A stretch of 64,000 nt of DNA from Saururus chinensis (taxonomy: Eukaryota; Streptophyta; Magnoliopsida; Piperales; Saururaceae), in contig CP141144.1 of NCBI GenBank assembly GCA_035235625.1, positions 18,225,014 through 18,289,013 on the forward strand, in the 5' to 3' direction. Position numbers and translations under genes: made by a program. Below, in pieces: positions 24,101-37,022 of the stretch. Within the stretch, counting starts at the first letter, position 1, and each line of letters starts with the position of its first letter. Below the pieces are notes generated by a model. That model was not told the origin of the DNA. It made no database searches and saw only the letters and a program-made list of their open reading frames with translations.

Positions 24101-26229
24101 TCATATACCCAAATTGTGAGCAACTTTTCTGTATTTACCCAACTAGACTTAGGAACATGTGAGATGAAAATTGTGTGATAGGAAAGGATAACATTATCTT
24201 ATCCACTTATAACACTTCTTTTCCCTTTTTCTGAACATGTTTTCCTTCTACAAAACTTTGACCAATCTTGACTCTCACCCACTAACCACTGCTCACCCTT
24301 CCCTCTGTCTTGCCTTCTAATGATTAATTATTGGTAATCACTCTTCTAACAATCCCTTTCTTCTTGTTAAGATGACTCTTCTTCAAATATTAGGCATTTT
24401 GGACTTGTCTATCCTGACCAGTTTTTATTACCAAGGCTTGGTAACCAACAATGGGAGACTGCCATATTACCACGAAAGTGGTGAGAGAGAAACTTGGGAA
24501 TAGAATTCAATAGGTTTCCATGTTCCCCCCTCCACATGTTCACTGGTCATGTATTGTGGTCATGAAAACATTTTTATCTAAGTACAATATGATAATAGTA
24601 ATACTAAAAAAGAAACACACTCTTAATCATGTGGTTGGTCTCTAATTGGACTTTGAGCTTCCTATATCAGGTGTGGTTATACCATTGTCCATTCAAACCG
24701 TGCCTTTGTAGCTTGTACAAACACACAAGCAGGGTGTTGTTGTGCCTCCAATGCATAAAATCACTCTCATGACATCACATGCACTAGCGTGGCTGATGTT
24801 GATCTTGGAGACGAATGGCTGGTATGCTCTTCCTCATGAAAGATGCATTGTTAGAAAGGAGCACATTAAAGTCTTCCCTCAAGGTGACCACAAAGTGACA
24901 ACCAGAACTAGAAGCAACTAGATTGGCCATTAGTTAGTGGAGCACAACATTTTGGAAGGAAGCTTCTTCGCCCATATCTTTCCCTCCCCTCAGCAAAATC
25001 CAACTGCCCAGCCCTCTCACTATATCTTTCTTCCTTGTTCACCTCTTTCTTCCTAGTCTCTCCTTCCACGTTCCCCACTTCTCCCAAAGTTCATTAGTTT
25101 TTTTTCACAATTGTTCTCTGTATCCCTCTCTATTGGTCTTTTTTCTTCTCTTTCTTTTATAAGTAGGAGTGAACTTTCATGTTTCTTTGCACAAAAGAAA
25201 AACTAATCTAAAAAGTGTAATGACTAAAAATTTCAAAATGAGGTGAACTATGGTTGTATGATTTTTTTGGATTTTTGTTTTAAATTTTTAAAAAAATTGA
25301 TTGTAATACCTAAAAAAATAAATAGCAAGAAAAAATTGGATTTTATTGTAAAAAAAGATTAGAAAAAAGTGGAATGCAAAGATGATAGCTTCATTTTTTT
25401 TGCATGATGCCTGAATGATTCCTAAATAATGTGCATTGCATAATTCAAATAGAAAACATATAGCTGGGGAGTCATGCTACAATATGATGGGGCTATAGAT
25501 GCAATTCAAGACACAAAAGTTATGATATTACAAGTTGTCCAGCGTTGCAACTATTTTGAATCACCAATTCCGTATGTGACACCAGCATCCCAAATGGAGG
25601 TTAGGTTGAGTCACCATAGACAACTCAGCCGACCAATCCTTTAATGCTATGAAACACTCGTGTTTTTAGGATGTTTATGGATTAGACATCGAAAGTATGT
25701 AGTTGTGATATTGAACAACACCTTTTTAGGGTGTTTGAAGGCTAGGCTAAGTTATCCTGGGTGGCAACTCAGCCTTGGTCTTCATTTGGGTCATTGTTAT
25801 AATATATGGAGCATGTGATCCAAAATAGCTGGTCAACACACAATATCATAACAATGTGATTCAATGCAAAATTGGCTTTTCTTTATATCATGAGGAGGTT
25901 AGTTATTTTTTATTTTTTATATTGTGTTAATTGAAAATCATAATTTTAGACCCACACTAGATTCTCACATTTGAGAAACATAACTTTAAAAATGTAGAGT
26001 ACAATCATGGGTTTCAAAACTATGGTTTCAAAATGCACAAACATAAAGGCACAAACTACTTTCATGAGTTGTCTAAAATATGTGAACTTCTCCATTGTGA
26101 TGGTTGTGATGAACACATTAGCCAATTGATCTTGGTGTTAATGAGCTTCAAGTCAATTTCACATTTCTCAACTAGTTCTTTATGTAGTGATGTCTTAAGT
26201 CAATGTGCTTTGTTCTTCTATGAATATTG
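21167..26229. other. Retroelement-derived, AT-rich sequence without genes
   Basis: No host gene was recognised. A TATA-like string (CTTATAAATAGAGAGG) near 21839 and, further on, TAGATTGACCTTGTCTACTA near 22460 resemble LTR promoter and U5 phrases of large gypsy elements. Another LTR-like promoter stretch lies near 23215-23330. Short GA and poly-A runs occur. The open frame at 23321-23548 has no recognisable domain. Confidence 0.35.
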
Positions 26230-28870
26230 AGTTTCTAGTAGTTGCAATGGCCAACATGTTGGCACAAAAAATATTATTGGATAATTATTCTTAGCCAAAT
26301 TGCTCCATAAGCTACAATTGCAGATGAGATGTACTCAACTTTGACAGAGGATAATGCAATGACGTTTTGTTTCTTAGAACACCATGATATCACCTAACTT
26401 CCCATTGTAAAAAAGTAACTGAAAGTGCTTCTCCTACCATCAATTCCCAATCAATATATGAATAACTAACCAAATTTTCTTCCTTTTCACATTCATATTT
26501 CAGCCCAAAGTTCATTGTTTCTTTCACTTATTTAAGAATTCTCTTTGTTGCCACGAAATGAGTTTTACTTGCTTTACTGATATACCTTAAGACAATGCTC
26601 ACACTATTCACAATATCAGGTCTTGTATTTGTCAAATAGATTAATGTCCTAACAAGGCTTTTATAAATAAATGTATCTGCCAATTTGCTTCTATAATCTT
26701 TTGACAAATTTTCATTCAATGCCACGAGAGTAGCAATTTATTTACAATTTGTCAAATTAAACTTCTTCAACAAGTCATCAACATACTTCTCTTGAGACAA
26801 AAATATCTCACATTTTTTTTGTACTTGAATCCCAAGAAAATATATAATGAGCCTCAAATAAGTCATCTCATATTCTCTTTTCATAGCATACTTAAATTAT
26901 TTTATCATCCTTGAACTATTGCTAGTGTAAATTAAATCATCAACATAAAGACTAATAATGATAAAATTATACATACCTTCATTCTTAGCATAGAAATATG
27001 ACTCACTTGGGCTTCTTTTGAATCCATTTTATTTAAAGTATTTTTTAATCTTATTATTTAATACTGTTAGTGCTTGTTTGAATCCATATAAGGTTTTATT
27101 AAGTTTGTAGACTTTGTCTTCCTTTCATTTGATCTTGATCTATGAGGTTGTTCGACATATATATATTCTTCAAGTTCTCTATAAATAAAAGCTTATTTGA
27201 CATCAAATTGAAACATTTATAATTTCAATTGGGAATCAAGTGCAAGGACAATTCTTATAGTTTTTATCCTTGCTACCAATGCAAAAGTTTCATTGAAATC
27301 AATGTCGGGTTGTTGTAATTACCATTTTGCAAGTAGTCTTGCTTTATGCTTTTGTATTGACACATATTTATTAAACTTGGTTTTTTATACCCAATTTAAT
27401 TTAATGAGATCTTTGTTTTGAGTTTTATCAACTTACTCTCATATCTTGTTTTTCTCAATAATTTTGATTTCATCATCCATAGTTTTTGTCCAAACCTCCT
27501 CTTTTAAATGATTGTCAAATATTTTGGATCACATGAAACAACATCAGATTCATCATAAATTTCTTGTAGAGAATGTACCATCTTGGAGGAGAATTTGTAT
27601 CAACATTGTTAGGGTTCATTGACCATATGCCTGTATCTTGTGAATTTTGGTATAAAGGAGGGGACCCATACTCTTGTAATGAACTACTAGGAGTTTTATG
27701 GATGATTGGAGCTTTTCCTTTCTCATCTTCCACAAATATTTTTAAGGCTCTACAATTATTTTCTTCAAAGTTCCATGTGACTTCTTCATCAAACATTACA
27801 TATCTTGATATTACCAATTCTTTTATTTTGCGATTGAAGAGCTTGTAAGCCTTTGAGTCTCCACTATATCCAATGAAGATGTACTTTTCTCCTTTGTCAT
27901 CAAATTTTCTCTCTTTTGTGTTAGAATATGGGCATATGCAATACATCCAAAAATTTTAAAATAACTTACTTGTGGTTTCTTCTTGTTTCCTCTTAGTCTT
28001 ATCTTGCATTGTCATAGTTAAGATGTAATAAGAATGTACGTAGTTGTACTAACATTAGCCCAAAATTGATTTGGAAGATTTTTATCTTTTAACATGCTTC
28101 TGGCCATATCCACTTTGTTGTATTCCTTCTTTCCACTATACCGTTTTCTTGAGGTATGTAGCTAGTTGTTAGATCTCTCTTAATGTCATATTCTTTGAAA
28201 AAAAATTAAAATTCTCTTGATGTAAACTCACCTCCAAGATCAGCAGTCAAAAGATTTAAATTTCTTCCCATTTTTATTTTTAACAAGTACTTTGATTTGA
28301 ACAAATATAGAAAAGACATCTAATTTTACATCAAGAAAGTAAACTCACATTATTCTTTTATAATTGTTTACAAATAGTAGAAATTACTTCTTGTTGTTGA
28401 AAGATGGTGCCCTTGTTGGTCCACAAATATTGACATGCACAAGCTATAGAGGTGTTGTTGATCTCTAGGATGACTTTAGAAATGGTAGTCAATGTTGCTT
28501 CTCATAGATACATCTTGCACAAATTTTTTCTTCTTTTTCAATTTTTGGATGTCCAATGACTATATCATTTTCTTTAACAAAGTAAGACTTCTATAATTCA
28601 AGTGACCAAATCTCATGTGGCACAATAATGAATGAGTCATATGTATATCTTTCATTCCATAGTTTGTACATGTAGGCATATCTCGTAGTCCATAATTGAC
28701 TTTTGGGAGTAGGTGCATTGCGGTGATTCTTAAGGTGAAGAATCTTAAACTCACATGGACAACTCCAACATTGTGTCTAACTTGCCTGCTCTTAAGAACA
28801 TCCACTACTAGCTATTGAAGGGGTTTGACATAATTTAGTTCTTAAATGAGTTAGCATATTAACTTGCATA
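26230..28870 (-). pseudogene. Copia retrotransposon pol relic (integrase, RT, RNase H)
   Basis: Minus-strand translation in several frames follows copia Pol in the right order. The GAG-pre-integrase comes first (near 28560-28805, CHMRFGHLNYRSL). The integrase C-terminal region follows (27515-27946, KYIFIGYSGDSKAYKLFN, VMFDEEVTW). Reverse transcriptase has KTLYGFKQA near 27090 and the catalytic LYVDDLIYTSN near 26930-26950, and its end is DTFIYKSLVRTLIYLTNTRPDI at 26528-26725. RNase H follows (SKKQNVIALSSVKVEYI near 26320-26380). Many stops and frameshifts make it inactive, although the YVDD box is intact. It is not the missing pol of the gag at 19.2-20.0 kb, because that gag lies downstream of it on this strand. 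Confidence 0.85.
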
Positions 28871-31679
28871 AATGACATAAATAAATAAAAGAAAGACTGT
28901 GTGAGTGACAAAGGTAATATAAGCCCTAATTTAAGGTTGACCTAAGAAGATTAAGACGTATTGTAAGACACTTCAGGTTGTGAGTACCTTGTATAAGTCT
29001 AGACTCTATGTGTGGGGTCTATCTTTTAGCCATGAATAAAGTACATATGTGGTCATATGTAAATTGTTGGCTTATTTCAGTGTACAAAACAATGCCAAAT
29101 TGATATGTAATTTGAGTCATAGAGGTTCCATGCGACATCTAGAGTTATTCTCCAAGAGAATAATTTAGTCAAATCCTTTTGTGTTGAAGCTGTTAATACT
29201 GCCACATAAACCCTAGATACAAATAGTCCAAACTCCTTACGAATTACTAAGACTGCAAAATGAGGGTTGACTCAATCTTGTCATGCTCGTTGACCCAAAC
29301 TTGCTAGAATACGTGGCAACTTTTAACCCAAGCCCAAGGTTGAATCAGGACACACAGTCGAGCCACTACTGATTTAAAAAGCAATCTAGAGAATATAAAG
29401 AAAATTGAACTACTTTTACTTCAAATAATGCTAAGCATCCTTACATAATTCTGAATACAATGACATAAGGAATGTCAAATACCTTAAAACTACAATAAAG
29501 ATCTACAACAAATGAAGTGAAAGTACTATCAATGAATCTATAAAGTCTAGAAATTTTCTTCATTTTATTTACAACTAACTATCCCTTGAAAAGCTTTATC
29601 CCCACTCAGCATCACTTTAATTTTTGCCTTTCATGCAAAATAAGTCCTCCTAAGCACCTATTTGACACAATCACACAAGAGATTCTCAAGGGATTCCCAA
29701 AGCAAAATAAGGGTGAACATAGCCCCAGTAAGATATTGAAATATCACAAGCTTACATTAACACTGCAAAACACATTTCAAGATGCATATCAAATCCATAC
29801 ATAGAAATGGTGTAAATCTATCTCAAAAGTACACCCAAAATCTGTACATAGCAATACCAGTGTAAATAATCTCAAGAATTTATTAAAGATGTGTTGCAAG
29901 ATAGTAAAACAAGAGTAACTAAAGATAATGTTACCTATTATCTGCTACATGTTACCTTGCATTCCAAATAGCTGAAGTACCAAAAGTCCCTAGTCAAGCT
30001 AGTGCACATGAACATGACCAAATAATCTCATAGCACAACTCTAATGTCACAATAGTTTTTCTCATCTTAGTTATCTCACCTAGGGAGGAAAAACTAGCCC
30101 TCTCAAAATAGAAAACTTTATCCTTTTGGACAAAAAACCTCATCCTTTGGAAAGAAAACTGATTCATACAAAACATGATACAACTAATACAGAAAACTAC
30201 GGAAAACCACGATTGATCATGGTAAAGCATGATTCATGGTTAATCTCTGTAAACATATTTTAGCAGTTAAAACCCATGGGACTAAAACATGATGCATGAG
30301 GCATAAATTTCTAAGAATAACGTTATGTGTATGTAAGCATAGGCAACCCTATTTTATGATGGAAATACTTGGCTAACTATATGCAAAAGACCCACCAAAC
30401 CATGAAGATCTTGATTTTAAAATATGTACATAAGTCAAACATATTTGTGTCGATTGATTGGGTCTGGATGACCAAAACATTCAAACAATAGCGTGGCAAA
30501 TGATTGCCCCTCCTCCTCTCCTCTCCTTGAACATCAAGGTTGGATAAGCCCACAGGGCAATCGATCAGTCCGCCAGTTTGTTTGAAAGCAAAAGATAGTA
30601 ACTTTTTAAATCAATCAGCACATTAGGGCAATCGATCATGACAAATAGAATTCCATAAAATCATGATTTTTAACCAAAAATATTATAATCAATCATCACA
30701 TCATCATAATTCTTTGTATAATCAATCTCAAACCTTTAATTATAAAAAACCCTATCAAATTCATGCATAAGTATGCAAAAAACAATGTCAAAATATACCA
30801 AATAGAAAAATCAAGCTATATAACCATTAATCATCAACAAGCATAATTGACAACATCATCCATGGTGTTAATGCAATAAATCATAATCAAAATAAAAATT
30901 GCTTACCTTAAAAGTAGAGAATTAATTCTTTTCTTCTTAGATCAAAGAACCCCTAATTACAAATTAGGATTTTTTATCAGCCCTAAGCATAAACCACACT
31001 TGAGACTCAAAACTATGATTAGCAAAGCGATCTTATTTATTTCCTCGTGCCTAATAAATTATAAGCATGGATCACAAGGTATTAAATTAAAACAAAAATC
31101 TAGGGTTCTACAAATTGAATAAAAACAAGTGAATTTCAAGTATTTTAACAAAAGAAGTCATGGGAATTAAGACCATGCAAGAAAGTCTTTTGATTTCAAT
31201 CAAAATTTAAGAAATTATGAAGAAGTATAAATTTTGACTCATCTTGAGATAAACTAGAGCAAATTCCTTAAAATTTCAGAAACCCTAATAACAGGAAAGA
31301 AGGTCAACGTTGGCTATTTATACTATTTTGAGAATAAAACTAATCTTTTCTCAGAATTTTGCTAAAATGAATGTAATTAAGCCCACCACTTGGCAAGCAA
31401 TGAGGGACAATGCCCAAAGAGTTGACAGTAATAATGAGAAGGGTCATGGGTCCCAAAGTAGGGGCCCCCACTTCCACAAAACAAGAAAAATTCGCAAAAA
31501 TTGTAACAAATTTGATTTTAACTTCGTGGTTTATACTTAATTCTAATGCACTCCATGAATATTCTCACTTCATGGTTAAGAGAATTGGGTCCACCACACC
31601 CTAGTATTACCCCTCAATAAACCACTCACCAAACTCTCCATAAAAATTTCAAAATAATAACCAAAAAAATTATAATTAC
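28871..31679. other. LTR-like, AT-rich sequence
   Basis: No gene was recognised. Phrases typical of long plant LTRs appear in minus orientation, for example GATGCTGAGTGGGGATAAAG near 29600, and the block ends at 31784 with CTCACA, which would be the TGTGAG start of an LTR on the minus strand. A full LTR pair was not found, so the assignment is tentative. Confidence 0.35.
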
Positions 31680-32516
31680 CCCAAATTATTAATTAAAATA
31701 AATTTAACTAAAATATAAAGGTCCACCCTCTCTCCTACTCAATTTGTCTCTCCTATTTCTCCTCTTACGAGGGAGACCTCACATACCAACATACTACAAC
31801 AAAAAAGACTATTAGCAATGTATTTATCAGTCGCTAATAGTCATGTATGCGTCGCTAATGATTATTAGTGATGCATATAAAGCATTGCCATAATTATAAA
31901 AAAAGTATAGATGCAACTATTATTTAGCGAAGTATACATCAAACGTCGCTAATAGTGTAATATTAGCGACACATATTTTTTTGCGACGCATAAACGAACG
32001 TCGCAAAGAAGACATTATTAGTGATGCAAACTACCTTACGTCACTAATATGTATTATTAGTGATGTCCGTATACATTGCTAATATTAAAATATTTTAAAA
32101 AAAATTAAATTTTTTTTATCAATTATTAATTTTGTGAAAATAAAAAATAAAATATAGTTATTAGCAAGCTTATATAAGCATCGCTAATAAAAAAAAAGTT
32201 ATAAAAAATAAAAATTATTATATGTGTCACTAATATTACACTATTAGCGACGTTTGATGTATACTTCGCTTAATAATAGTTGCATCTATACTTTTTTTAT
32301 AACTATGGCAATGCTTTATATGTGTCGCTAATAATCATTAGCGACGCATACATGACTATTAGCGACTCATAAATACATTGCTAATAGTCTTTTTTGTTGT
32401 AGTATGTTGGTATGTGAGGTCTCCCTCATAAGAGGAGAAATAGGAGAGACAAAGTGAGTAGGAGAGAGGGTGGACCTTTATATTTTAGTTAAATTTATTT
32501 TAATTAATAATTTGGG
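31680..32516. repeat. 297-bp near-perfect inverted repeat (palindrome) with 243-bp spacer
   Basis: Left arm 31680-31976 and right arm 32220-32516 are reverse complements with only about eight differences by eye. The outer 112 bp of each arm are ordinary flanking DNA (GTCCACCCTCTCTCC, GAGGGAGACCTCACA). The inner 185 bp are a CACTA terminus (TACTACAACAAAAAAG and GCGACG-type motifs). The spacer carries more TATTAGCGACG-type units. Confidence 0.9.
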
Positions 32517-33280
32517 TATGTATATGTATAAGCGTTGCTAATATGAATGTATAAAAAAAAAAATAGCAACACTTTTTAAGCGTCGCTAATATACTAAAAA
32601 AATTATCGGCTTCGGCCAATTGCGACCAAAGCGGAGAAGAAGGGAGAGGGCTGGGGGAGGGAGGGAGGGCTCCGGCCGGGGCGGCTGGGTCGGAGAAGAA
32701 GGGCGTGTGGGGGAGGCATCAGCCAAAATCAGCCAGAGCGGGGGAGGAAGAAGGAGGAGGGGGAGGGTGAGGGAGGTCTCCGGCTAGAGCTAGGAGGGGA
32801 AGCCGGCGGCGGTGGAGTGCAGCAGGATCATGGAGGGGGAGACGGGCGGAGGCGGGGCACGGCCGGAGCATGGAGGGGAGGCAAGCAGCGGCGGGGCCCA
32901 GCCAGAGAAGAGAAAGAATGGGGAGGGGAGGGGAGGGCTGCGGCAGAGGAAGGCTGGCTAGAGCGGGTGGAGCCGTAGGGGTGAGGATGATGAATGGGGG
33001 AGGATGGCGGAGGGGGGTGGCTAGAGGGGAAGAGAAGGGGGTTAAATAACCACATGAGCAAAACTTTTGCCCAGTGGAAATTTCGCGCTTGTCGGCGAAA
33101 CTTTTGCTCGGGTGGGATGAAAAAATTAGCTGCTAATAACTTAACTAGTAGCGACGCATAAAATATGCATCACTACTAGGTTGATTATTAGTGACATATA
33201 AAATTATACATCACTATTAAGCAACCTAGTAACGATGCATATAGTATGCATCGTCTCTAATAATATATTTTTTATTTTTT

Positions 33281-33482
33281 ATCTTCTCTCTCTTTCTCTC
33301 TTCATCTTCTCTCTCTCTCCTCACTCTTCTCTCTCCCCCCTATCTCCCTCTCTCTCTCCCCTCCTCTCTATCTCTCCTCTCTCCCCTCCTCTCTGTCTCT
33401 CCTCTCTTTCCCCTCTCTCTTCCTCTCTCTCTCTTTCTTTTCCTCTCTCTCTCCCCCTCTCTCCTCACTCTCTCTATCTGTT
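33281..33482. repeat. CT-rich microsatellite-like tract 1
   Basis: About 200 bp of interrupted (CT)n and CCCCT runs inside the CACTA element. Long Ser/Leu/Pro or Arg/Glu open frames here are by-products of the repeat. Confidence 0.9.
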
Positions 33483-33660
33483 TTAATTTCAATTTTTTTG
33501 AAATAAAAAAAAATGTTATTAGCAACGCATACGTGTATGCGTCGCTAATACACTATACTATTCGAGATGCATACACATATGCATCGCTAACATCGAGTAT
33601 TATTAGCGACACATACGTATATATGTTGCTAATACTTTCTCTTAAAAAAATTAAAATAAT

Positions 33661-33903
33661 CTCCCCCCTCTCTCTCCTCTCTCTCTCCCCTCTCTCTTCT
33701 CTCTCTCTCTCTCCCCTTCTCTCTGTTTCTCCTTTCTCTCTCCCCTCCCCTCTGTCTCTCCTCTCTCTCCCCTCCTCCCTCTCCCTCCCTCTCTCCTCTC
33801 TCTCTCTCTCCCTCTCTCTCTTCCTCTCTCTTTCTCTTCCCCTCTCTCCTCTCACTCTCTCTCTCTCTCTCTCCACTCTCTCTCTTTACTCTCTCTCTCT
33901 TTT
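33661..33903. repeat. CT-rich microsatellite-like tract 2
   Basis: About 240 bp of interrupted (CT)n, similar in texture to tract 1 and separated from it by GCGACG-type CACTA repeats. This suggests an internal duplication of a repeat-plus-CT module. Confidence 0.9.
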
Positions 33904-34523
33904 ATTATAAATTATATCTTAAAATTAATAAGAAAATTATAAAAAATATATATTATATTTAAATAGTAAAGTTTAATCTATTATTAACACTAGCTTTTAT
34001 TGAAATTTTAATATTTATTTTTTATTTAAAAAATAGTCAATATAAAAAAATTATTATATTTAAAAAAAATATTTTAAATATTTATTTATTAATTAATAAA
34101 TATATTAGCGACATTTTTCTACAAACGTCGCTATTATCAATACTATTAGCAACGTTTGTTTACAATCATTATTATTAGTTTTAAATTTTTAATTTCTTAT
34201 TTTAAATTTAAAACTATTAGCAACGCTTTTTTACAAAAGTTGCTATTGTTAAAACTATTAGCGACGCGTAGTTTTGAATTTTTTTTTAAAAAAATTAACA
34301 TATATCTTTAGTGATGCTTTTTAAAGTGTCGCTAATAATGTAGTGATGCATAATATAAAATGTCGTTAATATATGACTATTAGCGACGTATAATATAAAA
34401 CGTCACTAATAATAAAATTTTTTATAATACTTTTTTATGTGTTATAATTAGTAATTTTTAGCGATGCTTATTTTTACATCGATAATAAAAATTTCACTAA
34501 TAGTACATTTTATTATAGTGACA

Positions 34524-36049
34524 ACTTAAAAAGACTTGAGAATTGTCCCTTTCCATTACCTGTTACTTTGCTGTATGATACTCTTATCTTCATCCAATGT
34601 CATTATCTTCTTACCCGTCCCTCTGTCAGCATTAACACATGCACGGCACATTCTCTACCTCGCCGGAATGCGAAACTCTGTATCCTCATTTGCCATTTGC
34701 CATTTGCCATTTGACCATTTGCTCATTTGTAAATTACTTGAAAGCTGTCAATGGTGTCGCCCATGGCATGGCTTGCTTCAGTCGGCATTCAGTCCTCTAT
34801 AGACTCCGGCGAGACTGATCCTCAGTGTGTTTTTTTATTAATTGAAACTGGAACATCATCCACACAACTTGGCTTATGGGTATCAAATTTCAACTTAGCC
34901 GGATAGTGATATTCTCGTAATAAAAACATCTACAAAAATTCATGTCCATAGTTTTAATTAGGCTTTATAAATGAGCTCTACATAAATTTTATATGGGCTA
35001 ATCAAAATTCATGTGTAAGTTTATGATATATAATTTTTATATAAAAATATTAATTTTTTTTTCATGTCCATCAACAACGTTGTATCATACACTGTCGAAT
35101 CGTGTCTCACAGGGGGAGGGTAGATTCAAACATGTCTGCCCCGTGAGTTCCACAGCCGTGCGGCCCCAAAGCATCCGTGAACAAAAGATTGACATATGGA
35201 TTGGCCCAGTTGGAAGAACATGTTTTGATTCGCCTATTTATCTAGCTAGCTAATTACATTTTGGTTGGCAGTAGTGATCCTCGTGACAAATTGGCCCTGT
35301 GGTTGAGAATCTAGAAAGGTGTACGAAATCTTTGTTGCACAAGTTAAGGCCTGAAATGCATAGAGCAGTATGAAAGCACGCACTTCTTGTTCTCCTTCCG
35401 TCCAACTTCACGAAAGGAAAGAAATACGCATTCTTTGGCCTGTGGTCTGCCTTTTGTCAGACTCCATTCTTATCATTCGACCCAAAAAGGACCGCACCCA
35501 CATAAATAAATTGTCTTTGAGTTTCATGTGGAACCTTTTTTTGGTCTCAAACTTCCCTAATCTTCTTTTGGAACAGTTAATTAATTGATCATAGAGCAGC
35601 CCACTTCCTTGATCAAGACGCAAATAAACCTCTTACCTCTTTATTTAATCAGTTTCTACCACTTTACATCTTGACTGGGTTTCTATCTTCCATTAGCTTT
35701 TGACCCATCTTTGTCCAAGTTCATCTTGGCTGTCTTAACCTGGTCTCCCATTAGCCAGCTTTAGCTAGCTAGATCATGTCTTCCTGCTTTTTCTTAGGTA
35801 AATCTAAGGCATAGCAACTGTAGAATGGGTAAAATAGGAAGGGGAAGTGGATGAATCCAAAGCCAAATTCAAGTGTCCTTTATTTTATCCCATGATGGCA
35901 AGCCAGGGTCAAGCAATAGCCCCATGTCGGTTTAGCTTCTTGCGCATTTTAGCCTTTTTTTAACATGAGATTTTAATGGATTCGATGAGCCAGTGGTCGG
36001 TTATTAATCCACCCAAGGACCCAAAAATAAAGCAAGAACATTTATTTCT
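34524..36049. other. Intergenic sequence before the dCTP pyrophosphatase gene
   Basis: No gene was recognised. A short TTTGCCA-type tandem run lies at about 34689-34725. The final few hundred bases probably contain the promoter of the next gene. Confidence 0.45.
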
Positions 36050-36066
36050 TATCTATATATATATAT
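36050..36066 (+). promoter_or_regulatory. Candidate TATA region
   Basis: TCTATATATATATATATG lies about 75-90 bp before the start codon at 36139, a usual distance for a plant TATA box with a short 5' UTR. It is also a small TA repeat, so the assignment is tentative. Confidence 0.45.
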
Positions 36067-36138
36067 GTGCAAGTATAACACCTTCCTCAGCTATCTGGGC
36101 CAGTTGAGGACTTCACTTCTATTTGGTCTTTCTGAAGG

Positions 36139-37022
36139 ATGAAGGGAGACAGTGTTGCCAATGATGGGCTCACCCTTGAGGAACTGAAGGGGAAGATGGC
36201 AGAGTTTGCCAAGGAGCGAAACTGGGATCAGTTTCATAGCCCCAGAAATCTCCTTCTAGCTCTTGTGAGTCCCCTGTCTTGTGGGTCTTTCTATTGCATC
36301 TCCTTTGTGAGTCCTACAGAAGTAGCTCTCTCTCAACTTCTTGTGACCATAAAGTGTTTCTTCCTGTGCTGCAAAGGGGTCCATGATTCTCCATTTGCTA
36401 TCATGTTTCTTTGAATAAATATATTACCTTGGTTCCTGCAGTGGTTTTTTAATATCCCGCTACTAGTCCATGTATTTGATACCAATTAGAACAGAGTTTG
36501 GGCCTTCTTTGGTCTTTGTATTATATGAATTCCTCTAATCACTGATTATTTTCGTTCTCTAATGACCTTTCCGCACAATATTGGAACACGTCTTTTAATC
36601 TAGTATTTCATATTAATGCATCTGAAACTTGAGCAACTTCTCCTTTTCAAATAACACAGGCACTCAGCATTAATGATGTCATTGCTTTCTTCATGTGTCA
36701 CTTTGTAACTCTGTTTTCGCAGGTGGGAGAAGTAGGAGAGCTATCTGAGATCTTCCAGTGGAAGGGAGAGGTCCCAAAGGGCCTGCCGGACTGGCAGGAA
36801 GAAGAGAAAGAGCACCTGGGAGAGGAGCTCTCCGATGTCTTGCTGTATCTAGTCAGACTCTCTGATATTTGTGGAATTGATCTGGGCAAGGCGGCTCTCA
36901 GAAAGGTGGAGCTGAACGCCATCAAGTACCCAGTCAAGCAATGCAAGGGCTATTCACAGAAATACAACGAAATCCATAAAGAAAGCAATGGCAACACGAA
37001 TTCCAACTTGGAAAGCCTTTGA
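36139..37022 (+). CDS. DCTPP1: dCTP pyrophosphatase (MazG-fold NTP pyrophosphatase), two exons
   Basis: The enzyme hydrolyses dCTP and modified deoxycytidine triphosphates to the monophosphate and pyrophosphate, cleaning the nucleotide pool. Exon 1 is 36139-36264 (ends CTT|GTGAGT) and exon 2 is 36723-37022 (after TTCGCAG), joined in phase 0, giving 141 aa. The N-terminal helix region carries FAKERNWDQFHSPRNLLLAL. The metal-binding acids of the all-alpha MazG fold are all visible: E45 and E48 in GEVGELSE, then E77 and D80 in EELSD. W55 in FQWKGE fits the base-stacking Trp of the family. The helix LLYLVRLSDICGIDL and the NAIKYPV block complete the fold. No transit peptide is obvious, so a cytosolic or nuclear site is likely. 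The length is typical for plant members. If the intron is retained, the frame runs on to a stop at 36414. Confidence 0.93.

Larger units (their letters stand above)
31792..34520. mobile_element. Non-autonomous CACTA (En/Spm) transposon, about 2.7 kb
   Basis: The left terminus TACTACAACAAAA and the right terminus in reverse complement CACTATAATAAAA match the CACTA end, with C to T at the first left base. ACA precedes the left end (31789-31791) and follows the right end (34521-34523), the 3-bp target duplication of this superfamily. Along the whole length, dozens of TATTAGCGACG / CGTCGCTAATA units occur in both orientations, the subterminal repeat pattern to which CACTA transposases bind. No transposase was seen. 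The interior holds a GC-rich purine-heavy stretch (32600-33060) and two CT-rich tracts. Confidence 0.8.

Noticed and set aside
32600-33061. GC-rich, purine-heavy stretch looking like a gene or CpG island
   Set aside because: It sits inside the CACTA element, is repetitive (GGAGGG-type) and gives no recognisable domain in any frame.
33235-33910. Ser/Leu/Pro-rich (+) and Arg/Glu-rich (-) open frames
   Set aside because: They come from the two CT-rich tracts inside the CACTA element and have no domain.
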